From Megalopta genalis (lineage: Eukaryota > Arthropoda > Insecta > Hymenoptera > Halictidae), in NCBI RefSeq assembly GCF_051020955.1, contig NC_135013.1, positions 45,327,087 to 45,391,086 of the forward strand: 64,000 bases of DNA, given 5' to 3'. Below, piece by piece: positions 1 to 11,110 of the stretch; position 1 is the stretch's first letter; each line of letters begins with the position of its first letter. A program made the position numbers and the translations under genes. Under the pieces are notes generated by a model. It saw only the letters and a program-made list of their open reading frames with translations, was not told the DNA's origin and did not search any database.

Positions 1-41
1 TCTGTTTCAACAATGTAAAAGTAATTCTCCTACGTAAAAGT

Positions 42-259
42 AAAATGATATTAATACCACGAAAATAAATAATAATCTTACTCAAATATATATTTCGACT
101 GCGTTGTATTCTCATATTTGATCTATAAATAATTATTATTTATTTGTATTATTAATATTAAATAATAATTATTTATAGATCAAATATGTGAATACAACGC
201 AGTCGAAATATATATTTGAGTAAGATTATTATTTGTTTTCGTGGTATTAATATCATTTT
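42..259. repeat. 218-bp near-perfect hairpin (foldback MITE)
   Basis: The two halves are reverse complements over about 100 bases each and fold around a loop at 142-159. The left arm opens with AAAATGATATTAATACCACG and the right arm closes with its complement. Only scattered mismatches separate the arms. No coding potential is visible. It has the form of a short foldback or MITE insertion; I could not fix a target duplication, so the superfamily is unassigned. Confidence 0.8.
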
Positions 260-2130
260 GTACAAAGATTATTATCTTACCGACTCTTTCAAATGACGAA
301 GACTCAGTCATTTGTAGTTCATGTAGTAGAACTACAAAGCTTCTTAGTTTGTTATTGCTTCATTATTAGCTGTGACGCATCTTGCGCTTCCTTAAGAACT
401 AAAGTAGCTGATCTTATTATGGCCGCACAATCATCTACTTTGCTTGAAAATATTTGTGAGAAAGATTATGTCGGGGAAGAAATATGAAGACTTCGGAATT
501 TTTATTTTTGACACAGTAATATTAACATTTTTATTAACATTTTAATTTTATTAACATTCATACACTTCGGATGCTAACAATAACAATATTCCACTTATTC
601 TGCAAGATGCTGCACAATTGATTGCTAAAAGATCGATCAAATTCAATCGAACACTCTATTAATTACCACTATTTGATTCAATAATAATTTATATTGTCTA
701 AATGTATTTTTAGTCAATTTATATTAACTAAATGGAAATATCAAACTGGCAATGATTTCATTGAAATCATTTTGTCCAAAATGCAGATTATAGCTACTCT
801 TAACCAATTTATTAGTTGCAATGTTCTTTCTTCTTTAAAATTTGTCTTTTTCGTACAGATACGCAATCTATTAATATTACTTAAACTATTTATAAACAAT
901 ATGTCGCATCGGGAGCAATTTACTTTAGATTTTCTATTAATAGATTGCTCATTTTTATACAAAAGAAAACTTTTTTACTTCGATTATACGAAGGAGGATT
1001 TAAACGAAAGTGTATTTATTTGTAATTAATTAATTCCGACACGTTAAAAGTATTGTAACAATAATCACAAATTCGTTTATCGTTTTCCCTGCGCCAAATT
1101 TCACTTGTACATTCTCGTCATAAATCCATAAATCCGCAGTCTAAATTATAAATACTGGTTGTGTTCGCAAATATGTTTTATGTGGAAAGAAGAACAATTG
1201 AAAACACTTACACCCAGAATAGATGGAAAACGGCCAACAAATGGGAGTATTCCGCAATAATTTTCCCATTCGGTGTTGCACGCACCTAATAAATCTTAAT
1301 CAACGCCGCATTAATCACATCGCTGCAATAATACGATTACCGTATTAATACGTTATACGCAAGCATCACCGCGTAGGATGACGTTACATACAACGCTACC
1401 ACATTAATAACATTAAAATGGTAGATAGCGATTGAAATCGATACGCGTATCTAACTGTTCCGCGAGCTTGGCAATCAAACCTCCGAATCGAAGTCCAAAT
1501 TCATTTTCGAATTAGAATATCCGATTGAATCACAGAAACCGTGGCAATGTCCTCCAATAATACCCCAACGAACAAATACATTTTAATAAATATTATAGAT
1601 CAATCGTTATTTTTAAGACATTCTCTCAACTATTATTCTTACAATTATTTACGAGTACCTATTTGTTGTGAGTTGTCATAGACGAAATATGAAGAACAAT
1701 TAAAACAGAATAATACTTACAATAGTACTTAATAATACGTGTAGGCATACGATTTTGTTAATTTAACTTTTACATTAATATCTCCATTTAATTCTGTAGA
1801 GATAATGGTAGTAACAATCATTAACTATTCAAAGATGATTGAATTTATACACTATTATTTAGTTACAGTACACATTTGTCGTAATTTTATATTTCATTGT
1901 TTTTAAGCAATTTTATTAGCGTTGTTCATCGGTAGCTAACCGAGATTGGTAAGTTCTTAGTTGTACTTATACGAAGATATACTATTTTATGTATAGATTG
2001 TATAAATATCATGTAGAGTACAATTGTACAATTAATTTTTTAGTACAGCTAATTTTTTTATATTTGTAAATTAAACGTAATCTTTTTTTCTGATATTAAT
2101 CATTAATGTCGTGAAAAAGATAGTGAAATG
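260..2130. other. AT-rich spacer, no gene recognised
   Basis: Nothing here matches a family I know. The open frames are short and low in complexity. The only local structure is a triplet of TTATTAACATT-type repeats near 526-557. It may be intergenic or intronic DNA. Confidence 0.5.
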
Positions 2131-2132
2131 TA

Positions 2133-3497
2133 CAGTTGCCCATAAAAGTATTTGTTCACCAGAACAAAATTTGTTTAATTCAATCTTATTAGTATTTACC
2201 TAACGTTTTTTCGGAATATGTTTACATATGATATAAGATGCGTAAATGCTCTACTATTGAAACAAATGACAAACTGAAAGATCTGAATACTGAATATTAA
2301 CCATAGAATGCCTTAGCAGTCTGTTAGCAACGACTGTAATAAATTCAATTATAAAATTAGTTTGCAAATATGAATCGCAATCAAAAACGAAGAGGATCAA
2401 CTATTGAAGAGCGGGAAATCATTATTAATTTATTTCAGAAACAAAAATTGTTGAGGGAAATTGCAAACATGGTTGGGATATCACATTTCACAATAGAATA
2501 CATTGTAAGAAAATTTTTAAAATATGGATGTGTTGTTAATAAGCTGCCTACACGAAGACCCAAGAAGGTAGGAATTAGGGAAGGAAATTTCATTTTAAGA
2601 GAAAAATAAAAGCGGAACCTGCTACAAGTGCAACAAGTATTGCGAAAGTATTACGAAAATTCAATGGAATTGATGTGCATGCTGAAACGATATGTCGTAC
2701 ATTATATCGAAATAATTTGTAAAAAATTATGTTGTAAATCCATGTCGTTTTGAAAAAAAACTATATTTTGTGACGAAAATAAATGTAACATTTTTAACAA
2801 TGATGGAAAGAAAAGGGTGCAAAGAATATCAGGAACTGGCTTTAATAAGAAGAATTTGCGAGCAAATGTAAAAGGTGGTGGTGGGTCGGTAGGGGTATGG
2901 GGTTGTATGAGTGCGAAGGAGCGGGCAATTTGCACATAATTGACGGTATTATGGATAAATTTGTTTATCTAAATATGCTTAATGACAACTTAAAAGTTAA
3001 TGCCGAGAAATTTGGATTTTTGTGAATGACTACAACTTCTACCAAGATAATGATCTTCAACACAAATCGTATTTAGTACAACAATGGCTTATCTACAATA
3101 TTCCTCATGTGATAGCATATCATGTGATAACATGTGATATCAATCTAATTGAACATCTTTGGGAAGAATTGGACTGAAAAATTAGTACACCAATTTCGGA
3201 CCAGAAAGAATAAAAAACATTTTAAAATCTGAATGAGAGAATATAAGCAATGAAATTACTTTCAACTTAGTGCAATCAAGCGATGATTGTAAGTTGTAAT
3301 TCAGGTGAAAGATAACCCACGAAGTACTAATAGTCTTTAAATTCATATTATTATAAGTGTACGTAGACTTTTGTGGCCCAATATTTGTATCATATAATAA
3401 ATATGCTCTATTTACTTAAAGAAAAAGAAAGAAAAATTAAGAAATGTTAAATTGAACAAATTTCGTTCTAGTGTACGAATACTTTTATGGGCAACTG
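2133..3497 (+). mobile_element. Tc1-like transposon, nearly full length, degenerate
   Basis: The element is 1365 bp, bounded by TA dinucleotides at 2131-2132 and 3498-3499, the hallmark target duplication of Tc1/mariner. Inverted ends of about 50 bases start CAGTTGCCCATAAAAGTATT on the left, with the complement of a closely similar sequence on the right. It carries a plus-strand transposase remnant. The tips are related to those of the palindromic MITE family found elsewhere in the window (for example 60210-60899), which suggests that related transposases may have mobilised those MITEs. Confidence 0.9.
2370..3342 (+). pseudogene. Tc1-like transposase, broken by frameshifts
   Basis: An intact N-terminal stretch (79 codons from the ATG at 2370) reads as the paired helix-turn-helix DNA-binding region, with IEEREIIINLFQKQKLLREI and a basic RRPKK segment. 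Beyond 2609 the frame is lost, but landmark motifs persist in shifted frames: a CDENKCNIF block (first acidic residue, near 2770), VWGCMSAK and HIIDGIMDKFVYLNML (2895-2980), YQDNDLQH (second acid, near 3045) and INLIEHLWEELD (third acid, near 3150). This is the DDE order of Tc1-family DD34E enzymes. The overall length matches a complete gene of about 330-340 residues, so it died by point indels and stops, not by large deletion. Confidence 0.88.
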
Positions 3498-3499
3498 TA

Positions 3500-4135
3500 C
3501 ACTTCGATGGACACTACTTTCCAAATTATACATTGTGCGGATTTTGGGATGCATCCTTGACCTTCCTTCATTGTGTTAAACGTTTAATTATTTAAAAATG
3601 AAATAAAAAGGTATTAGACTATTTTTTTAATAAAACAATATCGTTTCTCTTCATATAAAGTTTTAGAATATTTAAAAAGATTAATGAATATTAATAAAAG
3701 CCTGTCACGAAAATATTTTGTCTCATTGTTATATTAATTTATTGAATTCGCAGGTAGAAATCTAATTGTAAGAATGTAACGACATTATTATTATATAAAA
3801 CTAATAGTATTTGAATTTGAAATGTTTTAACGTTACGCAGAAAACGTTAAATTGTCATGCATATTTCACTTCATTACATTACGAACGCGAAATCATTACT
3901 ATGTTGCATTATAGTATATATTTCTGTACAATTAATCGAAATTACAATCCGGACTATACTTGGAATTGCAGAAACTAATAACTGCAGTAGAATGTGCAAA
4001 CAATTATGCATTTCGTAGCATCCGAAACATCCACACCGTCAAAATTAATATGTTCGTCGCTGGTTTCAACCAGAGCTGCGTCATATGATACATACAATCG
4101 CGTCGGAAAGAATGTTAACATATATGTATTCAAGC
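3500..4135. other. AT-rich spacer, nothing recognised
   Basis: Unremarkable AT-rich sequence directly right of the Tc1-like element. No conserved motif or repeat end is visible. Confidence 0.45.
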
Positions 4136-4350
4136 AGAATAACTTTTTTAAAATTGGTCCAAATAACTTGAATATTTTTGAGATGTTAATTTTTTTAGAG
4201 AAATTCTTTTAAACTGCAATTGATTGGGATAATCTAAAAATTAAAAAGCTATGTTTTTTTCAACTGTTTTATCCGAGTCTGTAACTGAAAATTTAAAAAC
4301 TGCATTTCGTGGATCTCGATACATTATATGCGTGCTGAAAATTTCATTGA
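4136..4350. repeat. Decayed fragment of the palindromic MITE family
   Basis: The run AATAACTTTTTTAAAATTGG followed by an AGATG block, then a TTATCCGAGTCTGTAACTGA-type segment and TCTCGATACATTATATGCGT, matches the interior of better preserved copies at 60210-60899 and 25271-25915. Neither end is intact. It is probably an old copy of a related subfamily. Confidence 0.6.
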
Positions 4351-5020
4351 ATTCTATTGCATCTTTTTATTTTCCATAAAGTGTAGTTATCATATTTGGA
4401 ATAAAATAGGCCTTGCACTGGTTTCAAATGTCAATCTTGAAGCGTGAAATAATGGTAGTTCAGTCTAATTATGCGAATATTATTATAATTATTAAGCACA
4501 GAAAATATGTTTATTCGCATGGAAACGTTCAACATTGATTTATCGCTTGTAACTAGACTGCAGATCCTTATGCAAAATAAAAATTGTCTGCATCAATTGC
4601 AAAGAATTGAAACCAAGCAGCAGCAACATACTTCCCTTGATCATCTTAACAGATTAAAAATAATATATTGGTGCTTTTAAAATGCTTTTAATATTTACTA
4701 TATTTTGAAATGCAACTACCCAATTCCGCCATAAATGCATAAAATCTACTTATAACATTATCAGAATTGGTATATATATAATGGATATTTAGCAATTTTA
4801 ATTCAATTAAGAAATTATTTATGATGAATCGTCATATAATAAACATTAGAGCAAATCGCAAGTAATTTTTCTATACTTGTAAAGTTTAAATGTTCATGTT
4901 TGTCAATCAATGTTAACTGATGTACCAAAAATGTGCACGTTTATATTTGCATCAATATTTTCATGGTACATAACATGGCTATTTTTCAATATTATTACTT
5001 AATATATTTTCTACTTTACA
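4351..5020. other. AT-rich spacer, nothing recognised
   Basis: AT-rich sequence without a recognisable coding region, repeat end or RNA gene. Confidence 0.4.
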
Positions 5021-5022
5021 TA

Positions 5023-5478
5023 CAGTAGGCCACGAAAGTGTGTTCGTACATCTTTCAAAACGCGATACCGTTTTGAAAACTGATCTAAATGACTTGAATG
5101 ATTTTTAGATGACAGAGGGATTGATCTACTAGACGATGACTGAAAAGCTTTTTTTTTTAATTTTTCTATTACCTAGAATGAAAAGAAAAAATTAAAAACC
5201 CTCGTTTTCTAACTTTTTTATTTGAGGCAATTTATTGTAAGTTATAACAAAGTGAAGTAAATTTTCGTCATTGGCTCAAATAAAAAAGTTAAAAAACGAG
5301 AGATTTTTACATTTTTGTCATTCCAAGTAATAACAAAATTTAAAAAAAAAGCAATTCAGTCATCGTCTAGTAGACTAAACCCTTTATCATCTAAAAATGA
5401 TTTAGTTCAGTCATTTAGTTCAGTTTTGAAATAGTTATTGCGCTTTAAAAGGCATACGAACACTTTTGTGGGCCACTG
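5023..5478. mobile_element. Palindromic Tc1/mariner-type MITE, copy 1 (456 bp)
   Basis: TA at 5021-5022 and 5479-5480 flank tips CAGTAGGCCACGAAAGTGTG and the complement of CAGTGGCCCACAAAAGTGTT. The two halves are extended inverted repeats: the block GATCTACTAGACGATGACTG on the left returns in inverted form near 5363. No ORF. It is a shortened form of the 690-bp member at 60210. Confidence 0.88.
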
Positions 5479-5599
5479 TATTTTAAACAAAATCGAATTC
5501 TTTTTCTTAACTACATTTTTGACAACTCTTTTCTGAATTTGTTGGTTATAAACCGACTGTTATTATGATTAGTAATATCTCAAAATCTGCTTTCATGTA

Positions 5600-5796
5600 C
5601 AGTTACTCATATAATTGAGAGTACACTTTTTAAAACGCAATAACCTTTTTAAAACTGAACTAAGTGTGACTTGATTTCTTTTTAGATGATCATATAAAAA
5701 ATCTAAATCATCTAAAAAAATTCATGTCACTTAGTTGAATTTTAAAAAAGTTATTACGTTTTAAAAGGTGTACGCTGAATTTTGTAAGAGAGTGTA
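5600..5796. mobile_element. Short palindromic MITE of the same family (197 bp)
   Basis: The ends CAGTTACTCATATAATTGAG and the complement of CACTCTCTTACAAAATTCAG lie between TA dinucleotides at 5598-5599 and 5797-5798. The interior keeps the family's AAAACGCAATAAC, CTGAACTAAGTG and TTTTTAGATGAT blocks in mirrored order. It is the most reduced member in the window, essentially two tips joined. Confidence 0.8.
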
Positions 5797-5983
5797 TATT
5801 AAATTTTGAATAACTAAAGTTTTTTGGAATACTTGCTTAGCAGTATGAATTTCAACGATTGCAAATTCAATGTAAATTCTGTATAAAAATATGGTACAAA
5901 GTTCGTTTGAGGACAGTACTCTCACATTGCGTGTCCATTACGAGTAACTTCAAGAGTTTTTTTGACTTTCCGATAGTTAGGAG

Positions 5984-6923
5984 GAGTTCGCCTTTTACCG
6001 GACATTTAAAGTTTTCTCTAAATAAATAAGAAAAGGTGATGTTTCAATAATTATTTTTTTATTTTATTTTTTTATTTATTATTTATTTTGCATTAATTTT
6101 AAATTAACATTATTAGAACTTAAAATGAAATAGACGAAATAATCAATGATTTCATAATATTAACTTAAATTAACCTTAAGTGTTGATATAAAATTTTTGA
6201 GGAACGTCGAACTCTCCCTATTACCGAACACAAGAAGATAGAAGAGACACAAGAAGATTCGTGATATAACTTATGAAAAATTTAAAATAATTTGAAACGG
6301 TGACATATGTAATCCTCTGATCACTCTGGCATATCTGCACATGCTTCGTGAACCTATTTTTTGTAATTTAAACATTGGATCCAATCATCACCATAAGTCT
6401 CTAAACAAACCACGCAAGTCGTCTCCTCGTTTGTGTTTTTTGGTACCAATGCTCTAGTTTCCTTTATTTTTCTTTTTTGTGAATTTAACTTTCCAACTTT
6501 CTTTCTCAAATTTGTCTAATATTTTCTTTCATTCTCTTAGTTTTCGACAAGCATATTTACTGTCCGATAATAGGGAAAGATGTGCAGTTCGAAATTAGAG
6601 GACAATTAACCCATCAAAAAAATGTCCGTTTACAAGAACTAATCGACTGAATATTTAAAATTCAGACGTAATTGATAGAGTATTTACCAAAGTATATAAC
6701 AATATCACTTATATATTTTTATTCACAAAACTTTAAAATACAAATTGCTGTATAATTTACGTGATATAGTTACGAGCAGTCGAACTCAACAATGAATTGA
6801 TGCATGTTATTTGTTTCATCCTCATCTCAATTTTCGCAATATCATTGTATTGCATCCGTTTGCGATTTTGTGATTACATCTACTGTCCGATATTAGGTGC
6901 ACTTCGATCATAGGCGAACTCTT
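5984..6923. repeat. Two nested inverted-repeat pairs, unclassified element
   Basis: An outer pair reads GAGTTCGCCTTTTACCGGAC near 5984 and GGCGAACTC near 6914-6922, with GTCCGATATTAGG just inside it. An inner pair reads CGAACTCTCCCTATTACCGA at 6208 and TCCGATAATAGGGAAAGATG at 6563. The same GTTCG plus CGGACA modules are used four times. This looks like the ends of a DNA transposon or of nested relatives. It lies just left of the Harbinger-type transposase fragment, but a link is not demonstrated. Confidence 0.45.
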
Positions 6924-7295
6924 TCTACTGGAATACTCTCTCCGTATCCACTGAAGATAGGTCTATGTTCACTCTCCATCACTTTTTCTTGTGTCAATAC
7001 CATTTACGCTACGGTCGAAATTAGATCGTGATTATGGATACCGGAAAACTTAGTGCTTTAATTAAGAAACTTTTTTCAGACTTGCTTTCGCTTTTATTTC
7101 GCTGCTCTGCATTTTTTAAAATGTCTCCATTTTCATTCCTCTCGCATTCAATTGCACGTTTCCTGTCACCTGTTGTTTCTTCCTGAAATTTTTCGCATTC
7201 CCAAAGTGGAGGGTGGAAAACACATTTTGTCAAATATTTCGGAAACTAATGGAGATAGTTAAGCCTGTTAAATAGAGATAGTTAAATGGAGATAG

Positions 7296-7790
7296 TTGAG
7301 CCTGTTAAAAAAAAATTTTAAATACACCGAAACATTTTGTGATCGACGTAATTTTCCTCACTGTTTGGGTGCTATAAATGGAAAGCATACTACAATACAG
7401 CTTTCAAAAAATAGCGGAAACTGCTACTGTAATTATAAAGGAACGCACAGCATTTTTTTCTTAGCTGTTACCGATGAAAAATATAAATTCATCTATGTCC
7501 ATGTTGGATGTAATGGACGAATATCTGACCGCGGAGTTTTTCAAAATTATACGTTAAGGATTGAAAGGTATCACGCAAATGTTTGGTCTTTTGACCATAC
7601 ATTTTTCGATACTTCGCCAACCCTCAGACAGATACTCTCAGATTATGAAATTACTTCGTATGCAACTTCGTATTACTTTATTGGCAACTATCTGATAGTT
7701 GCATTAAGTAAGTTGCTGTCTATTGACGAGAAGTACTTCCGACAACTTGCGATACTTTTACAGTGGGCCAAACTTTTACAGTTACTTATA
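7296..7790 (+). pseudogene. PIF/Harbinger-type transposase (DDE_Tnp_4) fragment
   Basis: The frame reads through NFPHCLGAINGKHTTIQ, a CNYKGTHSIFFLAVTDEKYK segment, IYVHVGCNGRISDRGVFQN and YYFIGNYLIVALSKLLS, in the order expected for the Harbinger nuclease core. In known members the first motif is GAIDGKH and the later one VGDEAF; here both catalytic aspartates are asparagine (GAINGKH, FIGNY), so the product should be inactive. There is no credible ATG and the N-terminal third is missing. The right end stops where the MITE at 7791 inserted. Just upstream (7251-7309) the block GGAGATAGTTAAGCCTGTTA is locally duplicated. It is a truncated, dead transposase. Confidence 0.82.
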
Positions 7791-8420
7791 CAGTGAGCCA
7801 CAAAAGTATTCGCTCACCTTTTAAAACGTAATAACTTTTTGAAAACTGAACTAAATTACTTGAATTTTTTTTAGATGACAGAGGGACTAGTCTATTAGAC
7901 GATGGCTAAAAAGCTGTTCTATTAATTTTGCCATTACTTGGAATGGAACGAAAAAATTAAAAACCCTCGTTCTTTAACTTTTGTATCTGAGCCTATGATG
8001 AAAATTTAAAAAATGTCTTTCGTAGATCTCGGTAACTTATCGCATGTTGAAAATTTTATCAAAATCGGTTCACTTTGTTATAAGTTAGAATAAATTGAAG
8101 ATCGCAAAAATCGTAGCTTTATCAAAAACTGTAAGAAATCTGCAGTTTTCAAAATACTTCAACGCCTGTAGCTCGACTCTGAGTTAATTGATATAAAAGG
8201 CATTTTTAAATTTTTGTTGTAGGCTCAGATAAAAAAGTTAAAAAACGAGGGTTTTTAATGTTTTCTTTTCATTCCAAGTAATAGCAAAATTTAAAAAAAA
8301 AGTTTTTAATCATCTAGTAGACTGATCCCTGTGTCATCTAAAAAAATTCAAATCATTTGATTCAGTTTTGAAAAAGTAATTGAATTTTAAAAGGTGTACG
8401 AACAGTTTTGTGGCCAACTA
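7791..8420. mobile_element. Palindromic MITE, copy 2 (630 bp), truncating the Harbinger remnant
   Basis: The tips CAGTGAGCCACAAAAGTATT and the complement of TAGTTGGCCACAAAACTGTT lie between TA pairs at 7789-7790 and 8421-8422. The full inverted interior is present, including ACTAGTCTATTAGACGATGG on the left and its mirror near 8312. A second, degenerate left tip (CAGTGGGCCAAACTTTTACA) lies 31 bases before the real one. Confidence 0.88.
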
Positions 8421-8422
8421 TA

Positions 8423-9234
8423 CATATGTACTTGTATATGCGGATATGCTTTCTGACTAAAATATACAAATATTCATTAAAATATCTTCGTTATCTTTGC
8501 GATATCGGTACAAAACTAGAAACATTATGATTCGTGTGCTTTTCGTTTCCTGTGAGTAATAAATTTATTTATTCCGCAATAAATGTTCAAACTGTTATCC
8601 ACTAACTTGGAGATATGTAAAGAATGGTAGTGTGACCTCCATGACTTGGAAAATAATGATCTTGATAGAAAATAAAAAATATCATTATCGATATGCTTAA
8701 CTTAAAAGGCATTTTTCTCGAAACTATGATTTTCAGACGGTGTCCACGATAGCTCGAAACCTACTTGACCAATAGACTCAAAATTTTAAGTACGGATTTG
8801 GTACATGTCTGACTACAGCCCCTACTAGAATTAATCGACAAAATTTTTTTCTATTGTTTAGGCCTTCGCAGTTTAAGAAAACGTGCATAAATGGATAATC
8901 GAATTTCAAAGTATCGTCATTTTTTTAATTATCGATCTTTTTCTTTCGCTATAACCAAATCCATACTAATTAAGAAACTTTCACGTTTTTTCTTTTATTT
9001 CAGACAAGCAGAATGGCCGGAATTATGGATACCGTGAGACGACCTATTTTAAAAGCGACTACTTTCGAGAGTATGCAATGCCACTAATTTTAACTTTTTT
9101 TGTTCTAAAAAATTATAATATATAATATATTAATTATAATATATTGACTGCAAAAGGTATAATAGTTTCTTTGTAAAAAATTCCCTAATAATGTTTAAAA
9201 CACGCACTTATATAACATTAGACTACCCCCGTAA
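8423..9234. other. AT-rich spacer, nothing recognised
   Basis: No open frame of substance or known motif. A TATAATATATTAATTATAAT low-complexity patch lies at 9117-9142. Confidence 0.4.
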
Positions 9235-9479
9235 CACTCGGCCGGCCAACAATGGTTCAGATTGTAAAAATTTGTAAATGAAGTACAATTATTTACGCTT
9301 TCAAAATCTATTATCTTTTCTTCACCGGTTGTACATGATTGTCACTCAATAATCCATCGTAGTGTGTGTGTTTCACAGAGAAATTAATTATGAAAACACT
9401 GGTTAACAGCATATAATATGGATCACATATGACCCAATGTTGGTCATTTGTATCCCTGCGAAAGGTGGCCGTCCGAGGG
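9235..9479. mobile_element. TTAA-flanked (piggyBac-like) MITE, 245 bp
   Basis: The left end CACTCGGCCGGCCAACAATG follows GTAA (a decayed TTAA). The right end is the complement of CCCTCGGACGGCCACC and is followed by an intact TTAA at 9480-9483. The inverted ends plus a TTAA target fit a piggyBac-type non-autonomous element. No ORF is present. Confidence 0.65.
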
Positions 9480-9776
9480 TTAATCGCGAGAAATCCAGTA
9501 TCATAATGAACGAGTGTTTAATGTCGCTATCGTCGCTGCATCGGCGCAGCATTTAGGCCGGCTTCAGACGAGCGGTTGACGTAGATTTGCCGCCGCGGCA
9601 ATTTTCCGCCCTAGAATACAATGCTGTATTTATTATTACCTTCTTTGTTTTTTTCATCTTTTCGTGTGCTTAGTTGTTCGTACACATGTATATTTATTTG
9701 GTCTCAATTGTAAATTACATTCATAAAATTAAACACATATAAAATACATACCTCAGTGCTACAGCACTCATTTCTA

Positions 9777-10817
9777 TTGGCAAGAAAGTAATTTCGGTTT
9801 GCACCAATAGATACCGTTATATTTGCATTGTCATTCTTTTGTTAAGGTTATATTTTTTTTGTCTTCAGCTTCGGTGGTTGACACGTTTAGATTACTATAG
9901 AAACAAATTCCGTGTTTACAACTGATGTAGTTTTGTTTACAACTGATAGTTGGCTGTCAATTTTGACATGGTGTGCAAAAATGAACATTTTCGACACATT
10001 TTATTTTTTTATTTTCATAAAAGCAAGAAAGCGGCCGAGGCTCACAAAAAGATATGTGAAGTTTATGGCGTCGATTGCTTAACAAAACGCACGTATCAGA
10101 ATTGGATCAAAATATTTCGTTTTGAAGATTTTTCATTTAAAGATGACCAATGTTCTGGTTAACCTTCTGAAATTGATGATGACAAAATCAAAGCCATAAT
10201 TGAATCGAATCGTCATATAACTGTACGAGAGATTGCAAAAAGGTTAAATGCATCACGCACAACAATCAAATATCACACAAGATGTCTTGGACTTGTTAAC
10301 TGACTTGATGTTTGGATTCCGTACGAATTGGAAGAAATTCACTTAACACAACGAATCCAGTATTTGCGTTAGGCATTTTAAACGTAATGCTATCGACCCT
10401 TTTTTGAAAGCTGCGTCGCATCAGAACAAAGACATCGTGTTTCACCACGACAATACGAGGCTTCATACATCTTTAACAACACATACAAAATTATTGGAGC
10501 TTGGTTGGGAAGTGATGTTGCATCCTCCATATAGCCCCGACCTTGCACCATCGGATTATTATTTATTTCGAAGTTTACAAAACTTTTTAAATGGTAAAAA
10601 TTTCAATATAATAACAATAGTTTCAAATCGCACTTGATTGAGTTTTTTACTGATAAGGACTAGAAGTTTTTTGAGGGCGGAATTATGAAGTTACCAGAAA
10701 GATGGTAAAAGGTTATCGGACAGAATAGAAAATATTTGACTGATTAAAGTTCATTTGTCGTATAGAAAAGATTGAGTTTTATTTCACATTGAAATACCGA
10801 AGTTACGTTCCTGCCAA
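9777..10817 (+). mobile_element. mariner element with internal deletion
   Basis: The inverted ends TTGGCAAGAAAGTAATTTCG and the complement of TTGGCAGGAACGTAACTTCG border a mariner transposase remnant. TA precedes the left end (9775-9776); on the right the dinucleotide has become CA. At 1041 bp it is about 240 bp shorter than a usual full mariner, because the middle of the gene is missing. It sits wholly inside the Harbinger-like MITE, so it is the younger insertion. Confidence 0.9.
9968..10747 (+). pseudogene. mariner transposase, internally deleted and interrupted
   Basis: The ATG at 9968 opens a typical mariner N terminus: KNEHFRHILFFYFHKSKKAA, then AHKKICEVYGVDCLTKRTYQ and NWIKIF. A stop follows at 10159-10161, after which the reading continues with RHITVREIAKRLNAS (second helix-turn-helix) and HLTQRIQYLR. 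A deletion near 10395 removes the region with the first catalytic aspartate. The C-terminal half keeps HHDNTRLHTS (second acid) and YSPDLAPSDYYLFRSLQN (third acid), and ends at the natural terminus near 10747 after LPERW. It cannot encode an active DDD nuclease. Confidence 0.9.
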
Positions 10818-11110
10818 CACAATAATTAAAAAATTTTGTCTCATCTCTCGAATCGATGGATGTGGACAAAAATGCTCTTTTCAGAAATCTTACAGCGGTA
10901 AGGGATTGAACCCTATATTTGCATTTACAGTTTTATTATTTGCTATTGAATAACACATATAAAGAAAACACATTTTTTTATCGACGTCTTCTCGCGTCCA
11001 TATCTGAGCTTGAAATGAATTGCATATTACATGAAACGGTTGAAAACATTTGCAAACGCGAGACCGCGGCGGCGAAACTGCCAAAACCCGCTCGTCTGAA
11101 GCCGGCCTTA

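Larger units (their letters stand above)
9556..11107. mobile_element. Harbinger-like MITE with 20-bp perfect ends, split by mariner
   Basis: A perfect 20-bp inverted terminal repeat, GGCCGGCTTCAGACGAGCGG, is bounded by TTA at 9553-9555 and 11108-11110. Similarity continues inward through GCCGCCGCGG on both sides. Three-base TWA target duplications with GGCC-type ends are typical of PIF/Harbinger. Without the mariner at 9777-10817 the element would be about 510 bp and non-coding. Confidence 0.75.

Noticed and set aside
10895..10925. B-box-like GGGTTCAATCCC on the minus strand, possible tRNA
   Set aside because: No A box at the right distance and no cloverleaf stems.
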